30,572 nt of DNA from Fomitopsis serialis (GCF_022376445.1 NW_025955403.1:1-30572); one strand, 5' to 3'; shown: positions 9,503 through 20,227, counted from the first letter of the stretch. Notes: generated by a model not told the origin, from the sequence alone. Translations and numbers: made by a program.

Positions 9503-10233
9503 AGGGCCCGTGACATGTACATAATGTGGTTATGTCCATGGACCATCAGGTACTTGTACGCTTAATCTGTAAGTACTGTAATACTGTACAGTTCACATTT
9601 CGACCGGAATTTGTAACAAGTACGTTCTCCATAGCTCTTCTCGGAGGAGTTGTGTGAATACATGAGGCCTTAGCGCGTGCGCATGAATCGCTACAGTGTT
9701 GGGCGGCCATGCCAGGCGCGTTTTGCGGGCGCTTGAGTTCCCATCGAACACTGCCAACAGCCACTGGCACTGGCAGCGGCAACTGCCAACTCATCTCTAA
9801 CTGCCATCCTCCTCGTCCTCGCAAAAGTCTTCAAATTGCCTACGGACCGACTTCAGTGGACTCCGTTTAGGATGAGCTGGGACCAGGTAGCGAGGTAACC
9901 TATACTGTATATGTGCACCACGTGCCCACCACGCTCGAGCGGGATAACGACAAGGTCACTCGAGTCCATTACTAGCTCCGCTCAGGCTGCCTCTACGGGG
10001 TTGCTGCGCGGAGTCGGGACGCAATCGCGACAACTGCCGGCAGCCTCTTCCAAGTGCTATGTAGACCGTGCTGCGAATGTTGCTCCGCCTTCGACTCTTT
10101 CGCGACAAGTGTAGAGCGTAGCCAAGCAGTACCGCCAGAGGTTCGAGGCAATCCAACATCGCCAGTGGTGCGTAAACGTCTCGTGTGCACGCTGGAAAGC
10201 TCTCAGTTCTAACTTTTGCGGTTTGTTTCAGCC
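9503..10233. promoter_or_regulatory. FB1-FB2 spacer, with probable FB2 5' UTR intron
   Basis: No gene is supported. At 10168-10231 a 64-nt intron is likely: a GTGCGT donor, a TTCTAAC branch point and a TTTGTTTCAG acceptor ending two bases before the FB2 ATG. Around 9750-9805 the motif CTGCCA/TGGCAG occurs several times in both orientations. Around 9573-9592 there is an AT-rich inverted motif (ACTGTACAGT and a degenerate copy). These may be regulatory, but I cannot assign factors. Confidence 0.4.
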
Positions 10234-11660
10234 ATGCCGATGGACTCGCTCAACTTTGATGTCGTCGAGACGATCCTGTCATACGTCGAATCCCAAGACG
10301 CGCTGAAATTGGCGACCACCTGTCGTACGCTACACGCGCTCGCAGTACAGCGCCTGCTGTCTCACATTAGCATCGACTACAACTGGAGCATCGACCGGAT
10401 TCTACAGTATTGCACTTACATGCTCGCTGACGCCAAGGGCCGTCCGCGCTGCCTCAGGTCATTCTCCATAATAAGTATCCCAAGAGGCGACCTATCCGTG
10501 TTCGATACTCTCGCAGAGGTCCTCGGTCACGCGCCCGCCCTGCGGCGGGTCTCGCTTTCGTGGGAGGCAGGTTATGCCTTGGACGACTCCCCCGCGTTCG
10601 CGGATGCCTTGGCTTCTCTCGACTCGCTTGACCTGCTCGACATATGCGGTGTACACCTCGGTCTCATGCGTTTGCTCCCGCGCATGAAATGCCGCCCGCG
10701 GACTGTACACTGCGATCTCTTCCCCGTCAGTGATTCTGACTATCTGGAGATGTCTGGACTGTGCAAGGCGGAACGGTCGAGCCCCCTCTGCAACTTCGCG
10801 AACTGCGTCACCTCGTTGAAACTCGGCCATGCTGCGATGCTCATCGAAGAGCTTGTGCATACCGTGTGGCCCTGTGTTCGCGAACTCTCAGTGTCGTCCA
10901 GCACCATCAAGGGCATCCAGTCCATATCATATGCATTTCCCAACCTTCGCACTATACGCTTCTGGAACGTGCGATTGAAGGATCCGGCCATCCCTGCCGA
11001 ATGGCGCCAGCTGCAATTCGTCTCGACCACGGATCCAATCCCTCTCCAATACGATGTGCATCACGTGCAACTCAACGTCGACTGCGAAAGAGCCTCTGTG
11101 TCTTACATCAACCGATCATTCGACATGCTGCGCTGCGCATCCCCTGTCACGTTGAGCTGTTACGCAAGCGTTGGTCTTTTCCGTTATGTCGCAGAGTACC
11201 TGCGCGCTCTCAGGATCCTGCACTTTGACGCAAGCAATGTCCCGCTGGACATACCAATGCATCCTATCATTGTATGTCGCATCATCTCTTGTACACAAGA
11301 ACGTTACTTTCCAAGCTAATGCCACTGCAGATCTCACTGGCGACGGCTCTCAAAGCCGTACCTCTCGTCGCGCTCACGGTGGACATCCCAATAGGGCGAA
11401 CCTCCGTCCACGACGCGTCATATGCTGAGGTTCTTGCAGCGACCATCCCCTCCCTCGAGCTCGTCGGCGTCAACCACTACGACCCCACGGAGAACCCGCA
11501 CTGGGCTGTCGCAGACGTTGCGGACGGGGACTTCTCCGATCGAGCTTGGTATCACGTATCCCGGCGAACCGATGACATCCCAGTGTTGGAAGCGCTCCCT
11601 CGGTGGGCCGGATTCAGGGCGCACGAAAGGATGATGGCAGCATCTGTGCGCTCCAGATGA
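10234..11660 (+). CDS. F-box protein FB2
   Basis: Exons 10234-11271 (346 codons) and 11331-11660, joined across a 59-nt GTATGT...CTGCAG intron (11272-11330, GCTAAT branch point); 455 residues. The F-box lies at about residues 5-42 (LNFDVVETILSYVESQDALKL, then ATTCRTLHALAVQRLL). The body is leucine-rich, and the C-terminal exon has the family signature WYHVS. Exon 1 is exactly as long as in FB1 and the intron is in the same phase, which marks the two as tandem paralogues. Expected role: substrate receptor of an SCF (Skp1-cullin-F-box) ubiquitin ligase; target unknown. Start at 10234 is chosen as the first ATG after the probable 5' UTR intron; a second in-frame ATG follows two codons later. Confidence 0.82.
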
Positions 11661-12804
11661 CATCGTACTATGTGGCTGCCGTACGTGTGCAAATTGTACT
11701 TAGTAGTGTCTCTTCATCGTCAGGCACTATGTATAAAACCATGCATGTAATCCGCCCTTCTTTCTCCTTCGCTGTCATCGCCTAGCATAACCCCATGTGC
11801 GAGTTGGTCCTCCTTCGCCCATGCACTGGTGGCAATGATGCGTGTGTACCATACAGCCGGTGAATGCAGAACTATACGTCGCGCATCTGTTTTCGTCGTA
11901 GGATCTGATATGTGAAAGACGCACGGGGCACCCAGTTAATTATCAACATCGTTCCGCGGGGACGCGTTCTGAAAGACCTCGGATCATCCCCTTTCAATAT
12001 GTGGAGGCGCTCATACGTGCCGCATGCTTCAGTTATGGGAACGTTACTATGTATGAGAAGGTACGGCCCGCCACGATACGGAAGCAGATCTATTCTTGAG
12101 GAACCATTATGTACAGAGACTGGACCTGCAGAAATCCGTTACTCATGAGATGATGGCCACTAGGGTATCTAAAAGTGAACGGAGCAGACCGGTCGTCAGC
12201 TCCGTTCACTTGAGCCTGAGTAGAAGATGCGGATGGGGAGCCTAAGTATGATCCAAGGGTCCATCACAATCAGTCGTCGATGTTCTAATCCACGATAGTG
12301 ATCAGGAAGTATGGGCTTCCCGGAAGCTGAAAGACGTGCTTCCATGTGGTTCTCAAATCCGTAGCATCGAAGGACGCACATATGACCGCGAAAAGGGTTT
12401 CCTGATGAGGAAGTGCTGGCCGAGGTGATGATGGTTAAGTATTTCCGCGGTAAGGACTCCGTAACAGACCTGGCTAGACCCCATTTGTCATATGCAGTAT
12501 TCTGGGAGGCGGAGACTACCTGAATGTGATTCCCTTCCCATGAGGATGTTCAGCCCAGGAATTCGCCTCGGATCCTACACGTAGCGGATGAATGCACGAA
12601 AAAAGTCTTCACATGTGCAAATACGACGCTCATGCAGACAAGCCGCATCACGAGAGCACCTGGGTCGCGTACCATCGCGCACGTTCCCCAGTCACGCATC
12701 CCACTTTGCGCATTTATGACGTCGTACAGTGGGAACGGACGCGAGTAAAATTCAATGTTGACCGGCGACTGAGGATCCGTACGAGCAGCAATGGTTTCCG
12801 AGTA
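11661..12804. other. Gene-poor stretch after FB2
   Basis: No gene is supported. A plus-strand ATG frame at 12592-12846 (84 codons) overlaps the small spliced minus-strand candidate at 12805-13127 and shows no family resemblance. The notable element is a perfect 13-bp inverted repeat at 12173-12211, listed separately. No transposase, terminal repeat pair at larger distance, or tRNA was seen. Confidence 0.4.
12173..12211. repeat. Perfect 13-bp inverted repeat (hairpin)
   Basis: AAGTGAACGGAGC (12173-12185) and its exact reverse complement GCTCCGTTCACTT (12199-12211) flank a 13-nt loop. The loop itself contains the palindrome GACCGGTC (12187-12194). It lies about 500 bp past FB2. It could be a transcription-factor site, an RNA hairpin, or the fused ends of a decayed small inverted-repeat element. 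No coding function. Confidence 0.8.
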
Positions 12805-13127
12805 TTATGGGGAACAACCTTCAGAGAGGCTTGCCGTAGCCTGTAGTCTCGTCAGTGTACGCCTCGCACGCTGACCTAGGATGGTATTTGTTCGAACTGA
12901 TGACTCTTGCCTTTCACAAGCCATTCATATCCGAGCAGTCAGTCAAGATAGAAGTGAGGGCTATGAGACGTACCGTGGACATCAGGCGCTAGGCTCCGGT
13001 TCACTGCCCTTGTTCGCTTGCCTTCCGGTGTCCTAACGCTAATACCATCTGCGATGAGGAAGGGGATCACGTAAATGGCAAGGGGACCTCCCATCCTGAC
13101 GGTATGAGCATTTTGTCTGTCAGCCAT
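12805..13127 (-). CDS. Possible small two-exon gene, 81 residues
   Basis: An ATG at 13127 opens 51 codons (MADRQNAHTVRMGGPLAIYV, then a hydrophobic IPFLIADG stretch). It meets a GTACGT donor at 12973. A 77-nt intron (12897-12973) has a CTGAC branch-like site and a CATCAG acceptor, and the phase-1 junction gives a second open exon ending in TAA at 12805. The phases fit exactly, which is why I list it. It has no recognised domain; one short hydrophobic segment might be membrane-associated. It would be divergent from NUP1, sharing a 163-bp promoter. A chance ORF is still likely. Confidence 0.22.
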
Positions 13128-13186
13128 TCCACGATGTCCGCCTCCAACACCCGACCGTGCGCACCAGCGAGCGTCACCTCTGGACG

Positions 13187-13194
13187 TATAAAAG
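13187..13194 (+). promoter_or_regulatory. TATA box of NUP1
   Basis: TATAAAAG lies 97 bp upstream of the NUP1 ATG, at a spacing that suits a fungal core promoter with a 50-70 nt leader. NUP2 does not keep an equally good TATA box, so the two copies may be regulated differently. Confidence 0.55.
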
Positions 13195-13290
13195 AGCAGC
13201 ACAGATGCTAGTGCAAACCAGTCCTCGGGGGTAAGCCGTTGACGACTCTGCCTGTCTTCAAGAACTCGACTCGCCCTACCTCAGATCGTG

Positions 13291-14718
13291 ATGCGTCTCC
13301 TCAACGTCTTCAGCTCGGTCCTCGCCGGTGTGACTACCCTGCAAGGCGTCGCAGCGCTGCCGCAAGGTTTATGGTCGAGGGATACCAATGCTCCTACTAG
13401 CAGCAGTCCCTTCTCTCCCAAGGCGTTCATCATCAGCATGGTAAGTTTTCAGTAGGACATGGTTCAGCCAGGGATGACGGCACTGACATGAAATTGCCCG
13501 CAGTTTTCGCCTGAGGCTGGGGCATGGTACGGCATCCCGGACTTCAATGTCTTGGCCGTCAACATCACAGTGCCTGGCCTGTCAATGCTGTTCCCCGACG
13601 TCCACTGCACCGGTGACGGGCAGATCTGCCAGCTCACTACTGGCGAAGGAGGTAAATCCGCAGTGTATGGGGGATTGTCACGAGAGCTCACAATCCCGCC
13701 TACAGAGATCAACGCTGCGACGACGATTGCGTCGCTCGTCGCATCCCCGTACTTCAACCTTACACAGACGTACTTCATGATAGCTGGCATCGGTGGTGTG
13801 ATCCCCGAGTTAGCCACGCTCGGCTCAGTAACGCTGGCGAGGTTCGCAGTCCAAGTCGCGCTGCAGTACGAGTTCGACGCCCGCGAGATCCCCGCGAACT
13901 TCAGCACCGGATACGTCCCGTTCGGGACTAAGGCACCAGGCCAGTACCCCACGTCCATCTACGGCACCGAGGTCTTCGAGCTCAACGAGGCTCTGCGGAA
14001 CAAGGTGTGTATCTCAGCAGGCAAATACTAGGGCACAGGCTCATGGGACCTCCTCAGGCCATCGAGCTCGCTAGTACTGCGCAGCTGAACGACACGCAGG
14101 CTGCGGCAGCCTACCGCGCCAACTACGCCTCGGACCCCGCATACGCCGCGGGCGCGAGCGGGCCGACTATCGTCCCCTGCGACGTCGCGACGTCGGACAA
14201 CTACTACTCCGGCAACCTCCTCGCGGAGGCGTTCGACAACACGACTACGCTCCTGACGAACGGCACCGGCCTGTACTGCTCTAGCGCGCAGGAGGACAAC
14301 GCGAGCCTCGAGGCGTTCCTCCGCGCGGCGATATACGGCTTCGTCGACTTCAGCCGGATTATCGTCATGCGCACGGGCAGCGACTTCGACAGGCAGTACC
14401 CCGGCGAGACGGCCACGCAGCACCTGCTCTATGACCACCAGAACGGGCACGTACCTTCCATCGCGAACATTTACTTGGCTGGCGTCAAGATCGTGGAAGG
14501 TATCGTCAACGGTTGGAATGACACGTTCGAGGCGGGCATTACTCCGACGAACTACATCGGTGACATCTTCGGGTCACTGGGTGGTACTCCAGACTTTGGG
14601 TGAGTAGTCAATGATGAGTCGGGTTAGCTCGTACTGAACAGAGTTTTGTAGGCCGTACTCTGGAGGTGCTCCCGCTGCCAAGAGGAGCATTGAGGCGCGC
14701 AGGCGCCGCAGGGTGTGA
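13291..14718 (+). CDS. Purine nucleoside permease-like protein NUP1
   Basis: Five exons: 13291-13440, 13504-13651, 13706-14004, 14058-14599 and 14652-14718; 401 residues. It belongs to the fungal purine nucleoside permease (NUP, PF06516) family. Landmarks are FSPEAGAWYGIP, GLSMLFPDVHCTGDG, the exon 2/3 junction giving GEGEINAATT, AVQVALQYEFDARE, YPTSIYGTEVFELNEALR, CDVATSDNYYSG, SAQEDNASLEAFLRAA, FSRIIVMRTGSDFDR and PTNYIGDIFGSLGGTPDFG. The N-terminus is a typical signal peptide (MRLLNVFSSVLAG...ALP). The mature part has at least seven N-x-S/T sequons and no further membrane helix. The family is named after a yeast nucleoside uptake gene, but its fold is related to nucleoside phosphorylases. 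Intron 2 (54 nt) is in frame and easily read as coding. It is one of an inward-facing pair with NUP2. Confidence 0.92.
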
Positions 14719-14954
14719 AGGAGGTAGTCTGTTGCGACGAGGGCTCTATGGAGGATCATGCGAACAATGGTGCAAGGATGATCACGTCCGTCACGAACGA
14801 ACCCTTATCGAATTAGCGCTGTAATTTCTTGTCTGCATATACGTAGCTCACTAATTGTGAATGCACGTTCGGGCTTTCCTACACCGATTTTAGTATGCGC
14901 GGCCTGTAAGTGACTTATTCAACATGTGTAGGTAGACCTCAACCACGACGTACC

Positions 14955-17003
14955 TCATCCTCCGTGAACCGTCGCTCTAGGCGTTATGACGATCGCAACA
15001 TTACGCGCGCTTCCAGAAGCTTGATCAAATAGATTCACCAACTGCATATCCATACCTGTGCCCTATGGTCATCCCGTCAATGTCAGCCCCGCACACAGAT
15101 AAGTACACATTCACACCAACCTCTAGTTCATCCCGTAGCCATTCCTCTCTGTCAAGCAGTATCAGGCTCTCGACGACGGGCCCCAGAATGCACCGCAAGA
15201 CCTGGAACACCTCCAACCGGCTCTCCGTCGAGGGATCCTTCGCACACAAAGCCGGATCGAGCATGATGCCAAGACGATGCTGCGCACGGCCCACGAACGT
15301 CTCCCAGTCTGCGTACGCTGAATCGTTCAGCCTTCCCAAGCGCCGCAGAGCGGGTGTCTCGCCATTAATGATGGCTGTTTCGTCCAGGTCGGCATCGCAA
15401 TTGGTAGATGAGGTCTGTACGGACGACGCGTCGTGCTTCTCGAGTATGCTTTGGAGGACCGCGCGCCATACGACCTTCCGGACGGCGAGCTTCGCAGCGG
15501 AAAGGGTGTCTTGCGTGCGGAGCCACTGGCCGGGCATCTGCGCAGCGAGGTGGAGATGGTTAGGCGTGAAAGTCATAGCTGGCGGTTCGTGGGACCGCAG
15601 CTTCAATGTACATGAGAGAGGAAAGTCTGAGATGTTTCTTCAGGTGGTCAACGACGCGAGACGAGGTTGCGGGCACTCACCGCCCGCTTCCAGTAGGTTG
15701 TAGCAACACCCGACGATGACCGCTGCCCGCGGGACCCATATTGTTCGAGGCTCGGTAGATCGCAGACGGGAAGTGAAAGCACGCAGTACGTTAGGTGTGA
15801 GCGAGCCGCATGCGTGCAAGGCTACGAACAACATTGGCACTGGTGGGGATGAGGCATCCGATCCTTGTGTTGCCAGTACTTCTTCGGCCCACTCGTTGAC
15901 CGCGCACAGTAAAGAGTCGGAACGGATCTCGAGCTTTTTATACGTGAGAGTGCCTGTCTTCGCATGTTCGCATGCCGGCGGTCCATTCTGGCTTTCCCCC
16001 GTCATGTTTGCATCTGAGACTGGATCATTTGCTGATCGACTAGATCGTCTCTTCCATTTCTTTGGCCCGATCGTTTCTCTGCGAACTGCGCCTTTGCTTT
16101 GAACATCGCTCCAGTCTAGGGCGAGGACGTGCAGACCCAGTTTATCCCTCATCGCGCGCGAAAGGTATGCCTGACCAACAAGAACGTAAGCAATCTCATG
16201 AATGGGAGATGCACGGAGACCTTTGCGCAAAGTGCAGCGTTCGCGGGGTCAAATTACGGGGAGATCCATGGTGCGAGAGCATTACGACATTAGGGTGAGC
16301 GGTGAAAGAGGTACGAACCTGCCCTGCACCGATGTCGACTGCGTGCTTCACGGAGGCTAGTTGCGGCGACGATGAAAGGAACTTGGAGAGGAAACTTGAC
16401 ATGCGGATGATCTCATGTGCCTTCTTGGGGGACATGCCGAATATTCGATCCTCCGAGCGTACAGGGGTTTTCGACGGTGCTTCCGAGTCCTGATCATGGC
16501 CTACGAGTGCCTTGGGTGTGTTGGAGAATCTGGCAGATTTTTGACAACATCTGAGCCGCGTGTTCGTGTCTGACAAGGACAGAGGTAGAGGGACAAACCG
16601 ACAGTACTACCGGCCCATCCATTTCACGAGATACCTGCATTCGTCGCGCCCTGTCGATGATTGACTTCAGTTCTTCCGGGATTGAAATCCAGTCCTGTGC
16701 TTGATTTCCGTCTTGACTTCGCGCATAGTACCGTAGAAGGAGAAGCCATTTGGGGCCTGATAATTCGTCCTCCTCGAGTCCAGCCCAATTCCACCAGGAC
16801 GACCACTCAGATGGGACGCAGAACTCAGTTGAGGAAAACAGTCGGTTTGGATGGGTCAATAGAATGCTGTCCACCTGCGGCGATGAGAGAAAGTCGTAGA
16901 TGTCGGCAGACATGGTGGTCGACTGGCAAGTTGCAATTTCAGCCACAAGCGCGACAATTTCATGATCTCGATCGGGTTTGAAGCGCTCCTGCACTGTGCA
17001 CAT
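14955..17003 (-). CDS. METTL25/RRNAD1-type methyltransferase (Methyltransf_32)
   Basis: A multi-exon gene of about 540 residues. The ATG at 17003 begins MCTVQERFKPDRDHEIVALV. Later segments carry the family marks: GMSPKKAHEI, the SAM-binding VDIGAGQ at a junction to AYLSR (intron 16171-16318), LGLHVLALDWSDVQ, ALHACGSLTPNVLRAF, and AVIVGCCYNLLEAG. The next exon opens with FPLS (intron 15627-15680), then LHLAAQMPGQW. The last intron (15042-15120) restores the conserved end LVNLFDQASGSARNVAI, with the stop at 14955. Phases agree for the last three exons (15681-16170, 15121-15626, 14955-15041). The join between exon 1 and the exon with GMSPKK (about 16440-16630) is unresolved: a GTATCT or a GTGAAA donor is possible. 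Metazoan relatives are SAM-dependent methyltransferases, with METTL25B linked to RNA or protein modification. Substrate here is unknown. Confidence 0.9.
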
Positions 17004-17288
17004 CCTGACCGGATCCCGACTGGTTCACTGCGCGTTCATACCCTACGACGAACTGTTGCTCCTGCGTTGCTCCTGCGCATTATTGGTTTACGCTCGCGGT
17101 CGACTTACGAAACCACCGTCAACATACCAAAGGAGAAGCGTACTGGCCGACCGGGGTTGTTTGGGTGCATCGTGATCATGTCGCGGGAGTTTCAATTCTG
17201 CACCCACACGCCCTCTCGAGGCACAGCCAAACCAGGCTGAACATCCACTGGCTCCATCCTCCCTCCCCTCGCTGTCGCCCCATCCACC
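17004..17288. promoter_or_regulatory. 285-bp divergent promoter of METTL25 and GNAT genes
   Basis: The METTL25 and GNAT start codons face away from each other with 285 bp between them, so the promoters must overlap or touch. The GNAT side is pyrimidine-rich (17240-17285, CCTCCCTCCCCTC-type tracts), a common basidiomycete core-promoter feature. No strong TATA box is seen. Co-expression is possible but not shown. Confidence 0.45.
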
Positions 17289-18441
17289 ATGGCCCGAGCG
17301 CGCGACCTCGAGAAGCTTCCCCAGGATGCATCGCGCCAGCCCCTTCTAGCTGGCGAGGAAAGACGTACATCATACGTTAAGGAAGGGACACTGGGGGAAC
17401 ATATTGAGGTCAAGCCAATGCGCTACTGTGAGTCGGTTGTCCATCTCGTACACGCGCCCCGACAGCAAACACACCGCATGCAGGGGATATCCCTAGCGTA
17501 GCCGAAAGCATCGTACAAGGTTTCGCCAACAATCCCTTGTTTGACTATATCGAGAACACACCGGTAAGCGATCTTCGGCGACATGTTTTATGCCTACACT
17601 AATCCTCTGCGGCGTACCCTGTAATAGGAACACAAGTCCCGCCGCGGTACTCGGTTCTATTTCCAGTGGTGGGGATCTCTCGCGAGCAAGATCCATGCTG
17701 GCCTGGCCTACACAGTGAACAGCGGAAAGGCGATGATGTTCATGTGAGTGTACCACTCACTGTACGCGAAACTCGGTTACTCAAGACACTCCGTGGCCAA
17801 GTCGCACACCTGGTCACAAATCCAGTCTGATTGAGCGTGCTATGGAAGCGTTTTCCGCTTTCGCGACAACCTTTGGGGTGTCGGCAGAGCAGAAACGCGT
17901 ATGTCACACATATGGCTTGTTCTATGTACCGGGACGTCGAATGCTGGTCTCACGCGCTTTATTAGCGTCTCACAGAGCTACACGCGGCGGAGAGTGTCGC
18001 AATTACGGAGGCGTTTGGCGACCGCCTCGAACACATGCTACAAATGGCCGGTCTCGTAACTCGCCCAGACAAGCAAGGCGGAGGCTATGGGACCGCGCTC
18101 ATGGCTGTAGCTAATGCCAAGGTACGTCCGCCGACCAACAGTATTGCTCTACGCCAACGGTTCTGTCTGCTTATTTGACGACGACACAATATATGTCAGG
18201 CGGACGAACTCGGTGCAGCCACTTATATATCGACCACCGCGCACAACACGGCTTTCTACGAGGGCTGCGGGTACGTTGTCGCGACGCGATTCACGGTGGG
18301 CGAGAACAATCCGAAGTGGGATCAGCCGCCGGTTGTCCTCTGCATTGTGCGTATATACTTGCTGGATCACGGTCTACAGGCATACCTGACAAGTTATGGT
18401 TTCACCAGATGTTCCGTGAAGCCCCGAATGCGACTGTGTAG
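17289..18441 (+). CDS. GNAT-family N-acetyltransferase
   Basis: Seven exons: 17289-17427, 17484-17563, 17628-17743, 17826-17898, 17978-18121, 18200-18346 and 18409-18441. All phases agree and give 243 residues. Exon 1 codes a polar N-terminus followed by EHIEVKPMRYWDIPSVAESI, the usual start of the GNAT fold. The acetyl-CoA loop, pattern Q/R-x-x-G-x-G/A, is QGGGYGTALM at about residues 169-178. The late GNAT motif is AHNTAFYEGCGYV at about 198-210, followed by a strand ending VVLCIMFREAPNATV. Expected activity is transfer of acetyl from acetyl-CoA to a small amine or protein amino group; the substrate cannot be told. No signal peptide, so probably cytosolic or nuclear. The last exon is only 33 nt. 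It lies between NUP1 and NUP2 and is divergent from METTL25. Confidence 0.87.
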
Positions 18442-18735
18442 CCAGGACCTTGTTATAGTGTAGCTGACTGTGAAACCCTGCACCTTGCATGATGCAACAG
18501 CCTTTGGCATTTAAACGCGATCACGTGCCCATTACGCGACGCGTAACAAAACGATACCGTGTTGTCAGTCCCACCCAGTGTTGTGCAGATGTGCGTACGA
18601 TGCAGATGACAGACCAGTGGGAAAACATCGACACACGATTATCGGAGTCTGGACGTACCGATATCGTTTCTTTCACTATTAGTTACTTTTACTCTCCCAT
18701 TATTCTTAACTTAGTCGTTGACCACGCATCGCTGA
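18442..18735. other. GNAT-NUP2 convergent spacer
   Basis: 294 bp between the stop codons of two converging genes. It should contain both 3' UTRs. The middle is AT-rich (around 18660-18715) and I see no gene in it. Confidence 0.45.
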
Positions 18736-20227
18736 TCACAGTGCCTTCATTATCGCGGAGGTGCCTCTGCGCGCACGCCAACGCATGGGGACCTTCGCGT
18801 CAACGCTCCTCTTTGACAAGCTGTCACCGCCAGAATACGGTCTGGAAGGCATCAGCCAGGGCGCGAGGACCTCAACGAAACGATCGACTCACCCAAAGTC
18901 GGGCGTCCCGCCCAAAGTGCCAAAGATGTCTCCTATGTAGTTCGTCGGCGCAACACCCTTTTTAAAGGTCTCCTCCCAGCCTTCGACGATGCCCTCCACC
19001 ACTTTGATTCCCGCCCTGTAAATGTTCTCGATGGCCGGCTCGAAGCCGCCCTGGTCCGCCCAGAACAGGTTGAACGTTGCCGCCTCGCCGGGGAACGGCC
19101 GATCGAAGTCGCTCGCGGTGCGCATGACGATGATCCGGCTGAAGTCGACGCGCCCGCCCACCGCCGCGCGGAGGAACGCCTCGAGGCTCGCATTGTCCTC
19201 CTGCGCGGTCGTGCAGTAGACCCCGCTGCCGTTCGTGTACAGCTGCGTCGTGTTCGCGAACGCCGAGGAGAGGAGCGTGCCGGAGTAGTACACGTCCGAC
19301 GTCGCGACGTCGCACGCGACGACGCTCGGACCCGTTGCGCCCGCGGCGAAGCTCTCGGATGCTGCGTACTTTGCGCGGTATGACACCGCGGCGTCCGAGT
19401 CGTTTAGACCGGCGGTGTTGGCGAATGCGATGGCCTGTGAGTAGCACGGGTCAGTTGTTCCGCGGAGATATCATTTGAGAGAGGCACTCACTAGGTCTCG
19501 CAGTGCCTCGTTCACTTCGAACACCTCCGTGCCGTAGATCGACGTGGGATACTGGCCCGGTGCGGTGGCGCCCAGGGGGACGTAGCCCGTAGTGAAGTTC
19601 TCAGGCATCTCGCGTGCATCAAACTCGTACTGCAGGGCGACCTGGACGGCGTATTTCGCGAAAGTGACGGACCCGAGCGTGGCGACTTCCGGGTTCACGC
19701 CCGCAATGCCGGCGATCATGAAGTACGTCTGGGAAAAGTTGAAGTACGGCGACGCGACGAGGGAGCTGATGGTGGTGGCCGCGTTGATCTCTGTGGGAGA
19801 GCCTGTCAGGATCGTGTGACACGATAATGGGCAGTCGTGTGCCCGGGGGACGCGTCGCTCACCAGACTCGCCCGTCGTCAGCTGGCATATCTCGCCGTCG
19901 GCGGTGCAGTGGACGTCAGGATAGAGCATGGAGAGGCCGGGGACAGAGATGTTCATGGCCAGAAGGTCAAACTCCGGGATACCATACCAAACGTCTGCTT
20001 CGGGCGAGAACTATACCGTGACAACAAGTCAGACTTGCACTGGAATGACAATACAAAAACACGCTCACCATGCTGACGATGACAACTCTCGGTGAAAACA
20101 GAGCTCTCCCGTATGCCCTCTCTAGTACCTCAGGCTCGTCATCGTATCTGGACCACAACCCTTGAGGCCAGGCAGCAGCCGCTTGCAGCAAGGCCGCGCA
20201 AGTGAAGAGGGGACCAAGGAAACGCAT
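18736..20227 (-). CDS. Purine nucleoside permease-like protein NUP2
   Basis: A reverse-strand paralogue of NUP1. Exons (minus strand) are 20227-20069, 20010-19863, 19790-19492, 19434-18893 and 18841-18736; 417 residues. Exons 2, 3 and 4 are exactly as long as in NUP1 (148, 299 and 542 nt) and carry the same landmarks: GLSMLYPDVHCTADG, GESEINAATT at the exon 2/3 join, VQVALQYEFDARE, YGTEVFEVNEALRD, CDVATSDVYYSG, FSRIIVMRTASDFDR and NYIGDIFGTLGGTPDFG. A signal peptide (MRFLGPLFTCAALLQAAAAW) and several N-glycosylation sequons point to secretion. The second intron is 72 nt, against 54 nt in NUP1, and is again in frame. The last exon is longer and more basic. A single GATAAG motif occurs on this strand at 20334-20329, about 100 bp upstream; one site is weak evidence of GATA-factor (nitrogen) control. 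Confidence 0.92.

Noticed and set aside
14028..14450. Minus-strand frame antisense to NUP1 exon 4, Val/Arg/Glu-rich
   Set aside because: Typical antisense shadow of a GC3-rich coding exon; the plus-strand frame matches the NUP family throughout.
18962..19447. Arg-rich minus-strand frame overlapping NUP2 exon 4 in another frame
   Set aside because: Shadow frame; the NUP2 frame has all family motifs and the same exon length as NUP1.
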